Shown here piece by piece: positions 26,072-35,306 of a DNA stretch of 64,000 nt. The stretch lies in assembly GCF_021227995.1 (NCBI RefSeq), contig NZ_CP089301.1, positions 1,178,001 to 1,242,000 of the forward strand, read 5' to 3'. Numbering within the stretch: the first letter of the stretch is position 1; every line of letters begins with the position of its first letter. Under the pieces are notes generated by a model. It did not search any database. It saw only the letters and a list, made by a program, of their open reading frames with translations, and had not been told where the DNA came from. A program made the translations under genes and the position numbers. This DNA is from Novosphingobium kaempferiae (lineage in GTDB: Bacteria; Pseudomonadota; Alphaproteobacteria; Sphingomonadales; Sphingomonadaceae).

Positions 26072-26254
26072 ATGAGCGAACAAAACCCACATGAACACCC
26101 TGAAGTCGATGCTGTCACGGCTGAGCAAACGGCGGCCGGAATGACGGACGAACAATTGACGCAAGCTTGGGTTGCCGTAACCGATGTCGAGAACCTCACG
26201 GACCTGGAAGAAGCTGTGTCAGCGGAAATCGAGCGGCGAAAAATCGCGAGCTAG
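26072..26254 (+). CDS. Small acidic hypothetical protein (60 aa)
   Basis: Reads MSEQNPHEHPEVDAV and continues as a Glu/Thr-rich, probably helical chain (MTDEQLTQAWVAVTDVENLTDLEEAV) ending ERRKIAS. The regular amphipathic pattern suggests a real small protein. I know no function. The ribosome site is weak (CGGGAA). It stands alone between the gene-poor stretch and the conjugative region. Confidence 0.5.
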   Translation: MSEQNPHEHPEVDAVTAEQTAAGMTDEQLTQAWVAVTDVENLTDLEEAVSAEIERRKIAS

Positions 26255-26633
26255 TCAACCGATCGTGGCCCCGGCGAGCGTCCTTACCGGCCGTCGCCGC
26301 GCCCGCATGGGTCTTGTCTCAGTCGGCGGCTCGCAGCGCTCCACCCAGGGGTCGTAGAAGCATCGGTGACATAGTCGGCACAATCTAGAAGGTGATCGTC
26401 ACGCTACCAGGCGTTCGATGGAAACCCGTAGTCGTCGTCATCGCCAAAAATACGTTCGGCGAAAAATCGCTACTCCAGCCTTGCGGGCGAGACGGCCGCG
26501 GCGTGTCAATTCGGCTCCAACCAGTCGTGCGAACGTCCTCACGCGGTCAAGGCCATCCTTCCGCTCGATTTAGGAAAGATCACTATCCAAGGTTCGCAAT
26601 CGATCAAGCGCCACCAACTCCTCAAGGAACACA
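26255..26633. other. 379-nt intergenic stretch
   Basis: Lies between the small acidic gene and the end of the convergent 328-residue gene. I see no gene, repeat or hairpin worth naming in it. Confidence 0.4.
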
Positions 26634-27620
26634 TCAAGAAAAAAAGCGGCGGTGGTTTCGTATAGAGTCCTCGCGCAGGGGGCGTTTACGCTCCCACCGC
26701 GCTTCTCTCCGAATCTTTTCTTCGTCCGCCCGGCGCTCGCGCTGATTCCGCTTTGTCACTGCGAGAACAACAAGGGCGACCGCAATGTCGCCGGCAAGGG
26801 TTTCCAGTTTCTGGACCTTGCCATCCCGAAACGTCTTGCGAGGTCCTTGGCCACTCGCGACATAAACCCCTTCCATCTCGATGCCGAGCTGGCCTGTGCA
26901 GATATAGTCCCACTCGGGAACAACGGGGCGCGGCGGGTACTCCCAGTCCCTTAGGTTTCCTGGCCGCCTGCGCTCGATTTTACGCCTCCATGCAGCTTCC
27001 TTAGACTCCTCATCCGGTGTCGGCCTGTGCTTCTCGCGCTTCACGGTCTCCGTGATCGAAAGGCCGATCGTCCCGCCGGTTCCACGGAAGCGCGCGCGCC
27101 GATCGCCTACTTCAAGCGTGAAATCCTGTCGTTGCGCCGCTGCAGTGATGCGACCCAGAATTGTTTCCAGGCGGTCGATGGAGGCGGGAGAGACCTCGCA
27201 CTGAATTACCTCCGGTCCTTCAACACTGACGATGCCTTTATGAGATGGTGCAGCGGCGCGCAGGGCGGCTATGGTCCTGTCCACGATGGCATCTTGTGCG
27301 GCGACGACTGGCTCGTCACTGGCGCGCACGCGGGCCGCCTCGCGTGCTGCCGCCACGGCAGTGGTCTCGCCTCGTATCTCGGGCGCGGCAATCGTAATTT
27401 GGGCCCTTCCTGACGGCGAATCTTTTGGAAAGGCAGTCTGCTCGACCTTCTGTCCTGCATGCCTCGTGGCCCAGTAGCTGGCCGGCGGCGTGGGTATCGC
27501 ATGCTTGCGACAGATCTTGTGGATCGCGACGTCGGAAAGCGCGAACTCCTTCACGATGTGGGTGATCGGCTTGGACCAGCCGAGATCATAGAACTCACGT
27601 CGCGTGAAATTGCGGGGCAT
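26634..27620 (-). CDS. Hypothetical protein with N-terminal HTH-like segment (328 aa)
   Basis: ATG at 27620 has AAAGGAG 8 nt upstream and excludes a longer open extension. The N-terminus reads FYDLGWSKPITHIVKEFALSD, then VAIHKICRKHAIPTPPASYWA. This pattern (W-x-K-P, a helix-turn-helix-like SD-x-A-IHKICR, IPTPP-x-YWA) recurs at the start of many uncharacterised proteobacterial proteins linked to mobile elements. The remainder is basic with Arg-rich stretches near the C-terminus, which suits DNA or RNA binding. No enzymatic motif is visible. It is divergent from traG, in the place where related elements carry relaxase or traF genes. Confidence 0.75.
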   Translation of the reverse strand: MPRNFTRREFYDLGWSKPITHIVKEFALSDVAIHKICRKHAIPTPPASYWATRHAGQKVEQTAFPKDSPSGRAQITIAAPEIRGETTAVAAAREAARVRASDEPVVAAQDAIVDRTIAALRAAAPSHKGIVSVEGPEVIQCEVSPASIDRLETILGRITAAAQRQDFTLEVGDRRARFRGTGGTIGLSITETVKREKHRPTPDEESKEAAWRRKIERRRPGNLRDWEYPPRPVVPEWDYICTGQLGIEMEGVYVASGQGPRKTFRDGKVQKLETLAGDIAVALVVLAVTKRNQRERRADEEKIRREARWERKRPLREDSIRNHRRFFS

Positions 27621-27926
27621 CCCGGTGCTCCTTTCGGCAAGAGTGGCCGACCGTAGCCAAGCGGGTCGCGAGCGGCAGCCCCTTATCTGCGCGTCGAGGG
27701 CTCCACTGCATGGGCGAGCACAAAGTGGGCGCCTGGCGTGACCGAGGCCGCAGGTCGGGGAACCGCATGCCCGATCCGTCGCGCGCAATGCCTCCAACGC
27801 GACGCTGTTCCTGGGGACCGCGGAGAGGCGCCTCACGATCCCAGCGGCACCCTGACGCCCTGGCCGGCCTTCTGGGACGATATGCCCGAGCCCGCAGTCA
27901 CTTTCCTGGCGAGGGCGGAGACCGGC
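27621..27926. promoter_or_regulatory. Divergent region before traG
   Basis: 306 nt between the leftward 328-residue gene and traG. It should hold both promoters, but I could not pick out convincing -35/-10 pairs or an oriT-like inverted repeat. Confidence 0.4.
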
Positions 27927-29966
27927 ATGACCCCGACAAAACTACTCATAGGACAGATCCTCGTGGTGCTCGCGATCATTGTCGCGGGCGTTTGGGCGGC
28001 GACGCAATGGGCAGCAGCCAAGCTTGCCTACCAGCCCGAACTGGGGCCGCCCTGGTTCGACGTGCTCGGCCTGCGCGTCTATCACCCCTGGTCGATCTTC
28101 CCGTGGTGGTTCTCGTTCGACGCCTATGCACCGGTCGTGTTCGACGAGGCCGGTGGCATCGCGGCGGCGAGTGGCCTCTTCGGCTGCGGCGCGGCGATCT
28201 TCGGCTCGGTCTGGCGGGCGCGGCAGTCGAGCGAGGTCACGACCTACGGCTCGGCACGATGGGCAACCAGCAAGGATGCCGCCAAGGCGGGGCTGTTCGG
28301 GGCGGGCGGCGTCGCGCTGGGCCGGATGGGGGCGCGCTACCTGCGCCATGACGGTCCCGAGCATGTCATGGCATTTGCACCGACGCGTTCGGGCAAGGGC
28401 GTTGGCCTGGTCGTCCCGACGCTGCTCTCCTGGACCGGCTCGACCGTGGTCCACGACATCAAGGGCGAGAACTGGCAGCTCACGGCTGGCTGGCGGCAGC
28501 TGTTCTCCCATTGCCTGCTCTTCAACCCGACGGACCTGCGCTCGGCACGCTACAATCCCCTGCTGGAAGTGCGCCGCGGCATCAATGAGGTCCGCGACGT
28601 ACAGAACATCGCCGACATCCTGGTCGACCCGGAGGGTGCGCTTGAACGGCGTAGCCACTGGGAGAAGACCAGCCACTCGCTGCTGGTCGGCGCGATCCTC
28701 CATGTCCTTTACGCGGAGGAGGAAAAGACGCTGGCGCGCGTCGCGACAATTCTCTCCGACCCGCAGCGTTCCTTCGCCGCCACCCTGCGGCGGATGATGA
28801 CCACCAATCATCTCGGAACCGAAATCGCGCCGGCGGTGCATCCGGTCGTCGCATCGACGGCGCGCGAACTCCTCAACAAGAGCGAGAACGAGCGCTCGGG
28901 TGTGCTGTCGACGGCCATGTCGTTTCTCGGCCTCTACCGCGACCCGACGGTCGCCGCCGTCACCTCCAGCAGCGACTGGCGCATCGCCGATCTCGTCGAG
29001 GCGCCCCATCCCCTCTCGCTCTACCTCGTGGTTCCCCCTTCCGACATCAGCCGCACGAAGCCGCTGATCCGACTGGTCCTGAACCAGGTCGGCAGGCGGC
29101 TCACCGAGCGACTGCAGGCAAGTGCGCCGGGCGATGCCGGCAATCCCGGTCGCCACCGCCTCCTCATGATGCTGGACGAGTTCCCGGCACTCGGCCGCCT
29201 CGATTTCTTCGAGACGAGCCTTGCCTTCCTTGCCGGCTACGGCGTGCGGGCTTTCCTCATCGCGCAGAGCCTCAACCAGATCGAGAAGGCCTATGGCGAG
29301 CATAACGCCATCCTCGACAACTGCCATGTCCGCATCGCCTTCGCCAGCAATGACGAACGCACGGCCAAGCGCATCTCGGATGCGCTGGGAACAGCGACCG
29401 AGCAGCGGGCAATGCGCAACTATGCAGGTCACCGGCTCGCCCCCTGGCTCGCGCACGTCATGGTCAGCCGCCAAGAGACTGCACGGCCGCTCCTGACCCC
29501 GGGCGAGGTCATGCAGCTCAGCCCCGCCGACGAGCTGGTCCTAGTCTCGGGACAGCCGCCGATCCGGGCGAAGAAGCTGCGCTATTATGAGGACCCGGCT
29601 TTTGCGCAGCGTGTCCTGCCCGCCCCGGCGTCCGACGAGGGGCGTCGTGGAGACCTGCCACCCAAGCGGGTCGACGACTGGGCGGGGCAAGTCCGGCAGG
29701 CCGATGCCCGCCTGGCCGAGACCGTGGAAGTCAGCGGCGACGAAGACGGCGGGCTCGAGCAATCGCGCCACCCGGCGCACGGGGGCGAACCTGCGTTCCG
29801 TCCTGATCCCGATGCGATAGATCCGCTTGGGCTCGCGGAAGACGACACGGACGCGGCGGCGGAGCGCCGGGCCATGGACCGGGTGCAGGCCATGAGCGCT
29901 GCGCGCGCGGTCTACGGGCTCGATGCCGGCAGCGCTCGTCCCGATGACCTTCAGCTGGACTTCTGA
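27927..29966 (+). CDS. traG: Conjugal transfer coupling protein TraG (VirD4 family)
   Basis: 679-residue type IV coupling protein, an inner-membrane hexameric ATPase that feeds the relaxase-DNA complex to the secretion channel. Two N-terminal membrane segments (LLIGQILVVLAIIVAGVW and a second near residues 75-95) are followed by the Walker A AFAPTRSGKGVGLVVPT, Walker B LLMMLDEFPALG and the AQSLNQIEKAYGEHNAILDN motif. ATG at 27927 is chosen over the longer open frame because GCGGAG lies 6 nt upstream and the protein then starts directly before its first membrane helix. It is the first gene of the transfer operon. Confidence 0.93.
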   Translation: MTPTKLLIGQILVVLAIIVAGVWAATQWAAAKLAYQPELGPPWFDVLGLRVYHPWSIFPWWFSFDAYAPVVFDEAGGIAAASGLFGCGAAIFGSVWRARQSSEVTTYGSARWATSKDAAKAGLFGAGGVALGRMGARYLRHDGPEHVMAFAPTRSGKGVGLVVPTLLSWTGSTVVHDIKGENWQLTAGWRQLFSHCLLFNPTDLRSARYNPLLEVRRGINEVRDVQNIADILVDPEGALERRSHWEKTSHSLLVGAILHVLYAEEEKTLARVATILSDPQRSFAATLRRMMTTNHLGTEIAPAVHPVVASTARELLNKSENERSGVLSTAMSFLGLYRDPTVAAVTSSSDWRIADLVEAPHPLSLYLVVPPSDISRTKPLIRLVLNQVGRRLTERLQASAPGDAGNPGRHRLLMMLDEFPALGRLDFFETSLAFLAGYGVRAFLIAQSLNQIEKAYGEHNAILDNCHVRIAFASNDERTAKRISDALGTATEQRAMRNYAGHRLAPWLAHVMVSRQETARPLLTPGEVMQLSPADELVLVSGQPPIRAKKLRYYEDPAFAQRVLPAPASDEGRRGDLPPKRVDDWAGQVRQADARLAETVEVSGDEDGGLEQSRHPAHGGEPAFRPDPDAIDPLGLAEDDTDAAAERRAMDRVQAMSAARAVYGLDAGSARPDDLQLDF

Positions 29967-29968
29967 CC

Positions 29969-30373
29969 ATGGCCGAGAAAGTGCGCCACCAACTTTTCCT
30001 GCCCAAGCCGCTCAGCGAACGGCTCGAGGCGCTTGCCGCCAAGCCCGGAGCCTCCAAGTCCGCCATCCTCACGGACGCCGTCGCCGCGTGGCTCAACCGC
30101 CGGGGCGCGTCCGAACTGGAGGATCGCTTCTCGATCCGGCTCGACCGCATGACCCAGGCCGTCGGGCGAGTCGACCGCGATACCCATGTGATCCTGGAAA
30201 CGCTCGCCCTGTTCATTCGCTTCGAGCTTTCCATCCAGGTGCCGCTCGCGGACAACGACCAGGCGGGCCGGGCCGTCGCCGCCAAGCGGTTCGAAGCCTT
30301 CGTGCAGCAGGTCGGCCGTCAAGTCGCTGCCGGGCGCCGGACGCTGCAGCCGAGCTCCGAGCAGCAGCCATGA
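29969..30373 (+). CDS. Ribbon-helix-helix (CopG-like) protein
   Basis: 134 residues. The N-terminus HQLFLPKPLSERLEALAAK, then SKSAILTDAVAAWL, is a ribbon-helix-helix DNA-binding fold. The C-terminal half is helical and contains a segment TLALFIRFELSIQVPL. It sits 2 nt after traG and overlaps trbB by 4 nt, the position of a small CopG gene in Tn4371-type elements. It probably regulates the transfer operon or takes part in the relaxosome. Confidence 0.85.
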   Translation: MAEKVRHQLFLPKPLSERLEALAAKPGASKSAILTDAVAAWLNRRGASELEDRFSIRLDRMTQAVGRVDRDTHVILETLALFIRFELSIQVPLADNDQAGRAVAAKRFEAFVQQVGRQVAAGRRTLQPSSEQQP

Positions 30374-31374
30374 GCGAAAGCCTGTCCGCCGAGCGGCGTC
30401 GACGCATGCTCATCACCGCGCTCGGGGCTGACATCGCGGCTGCCATGAAGGAACCCACGGTCGTCGAGATCATGGTCAATCCCGATGGCGCCCTGCGCCT
30501 CGACCGTCTTGGCAGCGGGCGCATCGACACCAAGGTGAAGCTGGCACCCGATCAGGTCGAGCGCATCATTCGCCTGGTCGCCAGCCATGTCCGTGCCGAA
30601 GTTCACGCCGGCCGGCCGATCATCTCGGCCGAGCTTCCCCCGCATGCCGACGGTCGCGCCGGCGAGCGGTTCGAAGGCGTGCTGCCGCCCGTGTCGAGCG
30701 CGCCCTGCTTCTCGATCCGCAAGCCAGCACAGCGTCTTCACACGCTCGCGGACTATGTCGCCGACGGGTTGATGAGCGAGACAGTCGCCTGTGCGCTTCG
30801 CGCGGCGGTGACCGAGCGCCTCAATATCCTCGTGGCTGGCGGCACCAGTTCGGGCAAGACCACGCTTGCCAATGCGCTTCTCGCCGAGATGGCGCCTGAG
30901 AATTCCGCCGTCGATTCCCGCGTCATCCTGATTGAGGACACGCGGGAACTGCAATGCCCACTGCCCGACACGGTCGCACTGCGCACGCGCCCGCCGCATG
31001 TCGCGATGACCGATCTGGTGCGATCGACGATGCGCCTGCGCCCTGACCGGATCATCGTGGGCGAGGTCCGCGGCCCCGAGGCACTCGACATGCTCAAGGC
31101 CTGGAATACCGGCCATCCCGGCGGGGTCGCCACGATCCATGCCAACAGCGCGGCGGCCGCACTCACACGCCTTGAGCAGCTTTGCCAGGAGGCGGTGATC
31201 ACCGTTCCGCGCCCGCTCATTGCCGAGGCGATCGACGTCGTCGTGTTCATCGCGGGCCGCGGCGTCGATCGTCGTGTCGCGACCGTCGCCAGGGTCATCG
31301 GCCTCGCGCCGGAAACCGGCCTCTACGTCCTCGCCGACCTCATCCCGCCTGCTGCCAAGGAGAAATGCCGATGA
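30370..31374 (+). CDS. trbB: TrbB secretion ATPase (VirB11 family)
   Basis: 334 residues. Hexameric traffic ATPase at the cytoplasmic base of the mating channel. Motifs are Walker A VAGGTSSGKTTLANALL, the Asp box ILIEDTRELQC, Walker B-like RPDRIIVGEVRGPEALDMLKAWNTGHPGG and the His box ATIHANSA. ATG at 30370 overlaps the RHH gene; the frame upstream of it is not coding. Stop and trbC start overlap (ATGA). Confidence 0.95.
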   Translation: MSESLSAERRRRMLITALGADIAAAMKEPTVVEIMVNPDGALRLDRLGSGRIDTKVKLAPDQVERIIRLVASHVRAEVHAGRPIISAELPPHADGRAGERFEGVLPPVSSAPCFSIRKPAQRLHTLADYVADGLMSETVACALRAAVTERLNILVAGGTSSGKTTLANALLAEMAPENSAVDSRVILIEDTRELQCPLPDTVALRTRPPHVAMTDLVRSTMRLRPDRIIVGEVRGPEALDMLKAWNTGHPGGVATIHANSAAAALTRLEQLCQEAVITVPRPLIAEAIDVVVFIAGRGVDRRVATVARVIGLAPETGLYVLADLIPPAAKEKCR

Positions 31375-31697
31375 CCCGTTTCCAAACGCGCGCCCGATGC
31401 CTGCGTGCCTCGTTCGCCGCCGTCGCGCTGACGCTCGCCACCCAAGTCCACGCCGCCGGATCGGGCATGCCATGGGAAGAGCCGCTTCAACAGGTGCTCG
31501 AGTCCGTCCAGGGGCCAGTGGCCAAGATCGTGGCGGTCATCATCATCATCGTCACCGGCCTTACCCTCGCCTTCGGCGAGACAGCGGGCGGGTTCCGGCG
31601 ACTGATCCAGATCGTGTTCGGGCTGTCGATCGCCTTCGCTGCGTCCAGTTTCTTCCTCTCCTTCTTCAGCTTCGGCGGCGGGGCGCTGATCTCGTGA
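31371..31697 (+). CDS. trbC: TrbC major pilin precursor (VirB2-like)
   Basis: 108-residue prepilin with a long signal sequence ending near VHAAG and two hydrophobic helices (AKIVAVIIIIVTGLTLAF and IVFGLSIAFAASSFFLSFF). In this family TrbC is processed to the pilus subunit, cyclised in IncP plasmids by TraF. No traF gene is in the window. It overlaps trbB and trbD by 4 nt each. Confidence 0.92.
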   Translation: MTRFQTRARCLRASFAAVALTLATQVHAAGSGMPWEEPLQQVLESVQGPVAKIVAVIIIIVTGLTLAFGETAGGFRRLIQIVFGLSIAFAASSFFLSFFSFGGGALIS

Positions 31698-31978
31698 TCG
31701 CCGCGCATGCCTACAGTGCCCAGCATATCGAGGGCTTCGAAGTCCCGATCCATGGCGCGCTGGGCAGCCCGCTGCTGCTCGGCGGTGCGCCGCGCGGCAT
31801 CGCGATCATCAACGGCACGCTCGCGGCTGCGGTGGGCCTTGGTCTCCAGCAATGGCTCGCCGGCCTTGTCCTATGGGCGGCCGGGCACAGCATCGCGGTC
31901 ATGGCCGCGCGGCGTGACCCGAGCTTCGCTCCCGTCCTAGTCCGTCATCTCGCCCAGAAGGGATATCTTGCATGCTGA
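31694..31978 (+). CDS. trbD: TrbD mating-pair protein (VirB3-like)
   Basis: 94 residues starting at GTG 31694 (GTGA overlap with trbC). It starts with VEGFEVPIHGAL-like residues (EGFEVPIHGALGSPLLLGGAPRG), typical of TrbD, then one or two membrane segments. It is an inner-membrane partner of TrbE. It overlaps trbE by 7 nt. Confidence 0.92.
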   Translation: MIAAHAYSAQHIEGFEVPIHGALGSPLLLGGAPRGIAIINGTLAAAVGLGLQQWLAGLVLWAAGHSIAVMAARRDPSFAPVLVRHLAQKGYLAC

Positions 31979-34422
31979 GCCTGCGGGAATATCGCAACCG
32001 TTCGGAGCGTCTCGCCGACCACCTGCCATGGGCGGCGCTCGTCGCGCCTGGCATCGTCCTCAACAAGGATGGCAGCTTCCTGCGCATCCTCGCCTTCCGC
32101 GGGCCCGATCTGGAATCGGCGACGGAGGCTGAGCTGGTCTCGGCCTGCGCGAGGGCCAACAATACGCTGAAACGGCTAGGCAGCGGCTGGGCGCTGTTCT
32201 TCGATGCCGAGCGCCGCGAGAGCCATGCCTACCCACAGTGCGCGTTTCCCGATGCCGCAAGCTGGCTGGTGGAGGCGGAGCGCCGCGCGGCCTTCCAGGC
32301 CGAGGGCACGCATTTCGAGAGCCGATACCATCTCGGCCTGACCTGGCTTCCGCCCGGCGATGCGCAGGACAGTGCCGGCCGCTCGCTGGTCGAGCGTCCC
32401 GATGCGGACAGTGGGCGAGATTGGCGCGGGGCTCTTGTGCAATTCATCGCCGAGACCGACCGCGTGCTCGACCTGCTCTCGGGGTTCATGGCCGATGTCC
32501 GCCCGCTGGACGACGACGCAACGCTCACCTTCCTGCACGGCACCGTCTCGGATCGACGCCACCCGGTGAGCACGCCGGCCACGCCGATGTACCTGGATGG
32601 CGTCCTCGCGGACACGCCGCTCGTGGGCGGCCTCGAGCCCCGGCTTGGCGACCTGCACGTCCGGACACTCACGATCCTCGGCTTTCCCAGCCTCAGCCGC
32701 CCGGGCATCCTCGACGCGCTCAATCATCAGGACTTCGGCTATCGCTGGGTCACGCGCTTCATTGCCCTCGACAAGACGCTCGCGACGAAGACCCTTACCA
32801 GCCTGCGCCGGCAGTGGTTCAACAAGCGCAAGTCCATCACCGCATTGCTGCGCGAGGTGCTCTACAACAGCCCGGCGCAGCTTCTCGACAGCGACGCGGA
32901 CAACAAGGTGGTCGATGCCGACGAAGCGCTCCAAGCGCTGGGCGGAGACCATGTCGCCTTCGGATATCTCACCGCCACGATCACCGTCACGGACACGCAG
33001 CGCGGGGCAGTCGAGGAAAAGGTCCGCAGGGTCGAGCGCATCGTCAATGGCCTGGGCTTCACCTGCGTTCGGGAGGGCGCGAACGCTGTTGAGGCCTGGC
33101 TCTCGTCGCTGCCGGGCCAGGTCTACGCGAACGTGCGCCAGCCGCTCGTCCATACCTTGAACCTTGCTCACCTCATGCCCCTGTCAGCGGTCTGGGCGGG
33201 ACCGGAAGAGAACAGGCACCTGGCCGGGCCACCGCTCTTGATCGCCAAGACCGCCGGCTCGACGCCTTTTCGCCTCTCGACCCACGTCGGCGATGTCGGC
33301 CATATGATGGTCGTGGGACCGACCGGCGCGGGCAAGTCAGTCCTCCTCAGCCTGATCGCGCTCCAGTTCCGGCGCTATCCGGGTGCGCAGGTCTACATCT
33401 TTGACAAGGGCAATTCGGCTCGGGCCGCCGTGCTGGCGATGGGCGGCGCGCATCATGCCCTGGGCAGCATGGAGGCCGACGGCGGGGCGCTCGCCTTCCA
33501 GCCGCTCGCCGGTATCGATGACATGGCCGAGCGCGGCTGGGCGGCCGAATGGATCGCCGCCCTGCTCGAGCATGAGCGGGTCCTCGTCGATCCTGCCGTG
33601 AAGGACGCCGTATGGACGGCGCTCGGGAGCCTTGCCTCGGCCCCGCGCGAGGAGCGAACCATGACCGGGCTTGCGCTCCTGCTCCAGTCGAACGCGCTGC
33701 GCATCGCTCTGCAGCCCTACACGCTGGAGGGGCCACACGGTCCGCTGCTCGATGCCGCCGAGCAGCACCTGGCGTTCGCCGACGTGCAGTGCTTCGAGAC
33801 GGAGGCGCTGATGGGAATGGGTGCGGCAGTGGCGCCCGTGCTCACCTATCTCTTCCATCGGCTCGAGGAGCGCTTCGACGGGTGCCCGACGCTGCTGATC
33901 CTCGACGAAGCTTGGATTTTCCTCGACCATCCCCTGTTCGCCGCGCGCATTCGCGAGTGGCTGAAGGTGCTGCGCAAGAAGAATGTCGCCGTCCTGTTCG
34001 CAACGCAAAGCCTGGCGGACATTGCAGGGTCGGCCATCGCGCCCGCCATCATCGAAAGCTGCCCGCAGCGCATCCTGCTCCCGAACGACCGCGCCATCGA
34101 ACCACAGGGTCGCGAGATCTACGCCCGCTTCGGCCTCAACGACCGCCAGGTCGAACTGATCGCGCGCGCCACGCCCAAGCGCCACTACTATCTTCAGTCG
34201 GCGCGAGGAAATCGACTGTTCGAGCTTGGCTTGGGGCCTGTGGCATTGGCGCTGTGCGGGGCCTCCGATCCCATGGCCCAGACCAGGATCGATGCCGTGC
34301 TTGCCGAGCATGGCCATGGCCCGTTCGCGCAAGCCTTCCTGCGGGCCTGCGAACTCGAATGGGCCGCCGACCTCGTCGCCGGCTTCCCCCATTTCCAGCC
34401 CCCCAGAGAAGGAGAAGAGTGA
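31972..34422 (+). CDS. trbE: TrbE conjugation ATPase (VirB4 family)
   Basis: 816 residues. The VirB4-type ATPase powers pilus assembly and substrate transfer. The N-terminal CagE/TrbE domain begins LREYRNRSERLADHLPWAAL. The ATPase domain carries Walker A VVGPTGAGKSVLLSL and Walker B PTLLILDEAWIFLDHP, then VLFATQSLADI. Length is normal for the family. Confidence 0.95.
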   Translation: MLSLREYRNRSERLADHLPWAALVAPGIVLNKDGSFLRILAFRGPDLESATEAELVSACARANNTLKRLGSGWALFFDAERRESHAYPQCAFPDAASWLVEAERRAAFQAEGTHFESRYHLGLTWLPPGDAQDSAGRSLVERPDADSGRDWRGALVQFIAETDRVLDLLSGFMADVRPLDDDATLTFLHGTVSDRRHPVSTPATPMYLDGVLADTPLVGGLEPRLGDLHVRTLTILGFPSLSRPGILDALNHQDFGYRWVTRFIALDKTLATKTLTSLRRQWFNKRKSITALLREVLYNSPAQLLDSDADNKVVDADEALQALGGDHVAFGYLTATITVTDTQRGAVEEKVRRVERIVNGLGFTCVREGANAVEAWLSSLPGQVYANVRQPLVHTLNLAHLMPLSAVWAGPEENRHLAGPPLLIAKTAGSTPFRLSTHVGDVGHMMVVGPTGAGKSVLLSLIALQFRRYPGAQVYIFDKGNSARAAVLAMGGAHHALGSMEADGGALAFQPLAGIDDMAERGWAAEWIAALLEHERVLVDPAVKDAVWTALGSLASAPREERTMTGLALLLQSNALRIALQPYTLEGPHGPLLDAAEQHLAFADVQCFETEALMGMGAAVAPVLTYLFHRLEERFDGCPTLLILDEAWIFLDHPLFAARIREWLKVLRKKNVAVLFATQSLADIAGSAIAPAIIESCPQRILLPNDRAIEPQGREIYARFGLNDRQVELIARATPKRHYYLQSARGNRLFELGLGPVALALCGASDPMAQTRIDAVLAEHGHGPFAQAFLRACELEWAADLVAGFPHFQPPREGEE

Positions 34423-35174
34423 TGCGTCGACTGAATGCAAGGCCGATGGCCGCCGCCGTGATTGGCCTTGGAGCCTGCGGCTCGCTGACCCTCGGCCTGA
34501 TCATGCCGAACACTCCGGCGAATGCCCAGCTGAGGAGCATTGTCTTTGACCCGAGCAACTATGCGCAGAACATCCTGACCGCCGCCCGCACGCTGCAACA
34601 GGTCAACCAGCAGATCCAGCAACTGCAGAATGAGGCACGGATGCTGGTGAACCAGGGGAAGAACCTGTCGCGCATCGACTTTCCCCAGCTCGATGCCATC
34701 AAGTCGAAGCTTAGCGAGATCGACAGGCTGATGGGCCGGGCCACCAACATCGACTTCAAGGTCGACGAGCTCGACGCGAAATTCGCCAAGCTCTACCCGC
34801 AGGACTTCAGCGCGGCACTGACTACCGACGCCCGCGTGCGCGATGCGCGCAGCCGGCTCGACGCCAGCCTGGCCGCCTATCGCCAGACGATGACGATCCA
34901 GTCCGGCGTCGTCGAGAACATCCATGACGATGCCGAGGTGCTGGGCCAGATCATCGCGCGCAGCCAAGGCGCCGAAGGATCGCTGCAGGCCCAGCAGGCC
35001 ACCAACCAGCTCCTGGCATTGACCGCCAAGCAGCAGTTCCAGTTGCAGCAGATGATGGCGGCGCAGTTCCGCAGCGAGGCGACCGAACAGGCGCGCCAGG
35101 CGACGCAGGCTTCAGAAGCGCGGACTGCAACCAAGAAGTTCCTCGGTTCCGGATCGGCCTACACGCCCGACTAG
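34422..35174 (+). CDS. trbJ: TrbJ mating-pair protein (VirB5-like)
   Basis: 250 residues. An N-terminal signal peptide (AAAVIGLGACGSLTLGLIM, cleaved near ANA) is followed by a strongly helical, Gln-rich body (NQQIQQLQNEARMLVNQG, QQATNQLLALTAKQQFQLQQ) typical of the VirB5 pilus-tip protein. ATG at 34422 shares one base with the trbE stop, and AGAAGGAG lies upstream. Confidence 0.92.
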   Translation: MRRLNARPMAAAVIGLGACGSLTLGLIMPNTPANAQLRSIVFDPSNYAQNILTAARTLQQVNQQIQQLQNEARMLVNQGKNLSRIDFPQLDAIKSKLSEIDRLMGRATNIDFKVDELDAKFAKLYPQDFSAALTTDARVRDARSRLDASLAAYRQTMTIQSGVVENIHDDAEVLGQIIARSQGAEGSLQAQQATNQLLALTAKQQFQLQQMMAAQFRSEATEQARQATQASEARTATKKFLGSGSAYTPD

Positions 35175-35306
35175 TCCCCTCGGGCGCGTGCGCCCGATCC
35201 GGACAGGCAACGGCAGCTCCCTCTCCCGCCGTTGCCGTCGCGGGGCGCGGTCCCCTCCCTGCCGCGTCCCGCGACACCCTTGCATCTCAATGAGGAAGCG
35301 CAACCC

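Noticed and set aside
27942..29474. 510-codon open frame opposite traG
   Set aside because: Shadow of the coupling-protein gene; no domain or start signal.
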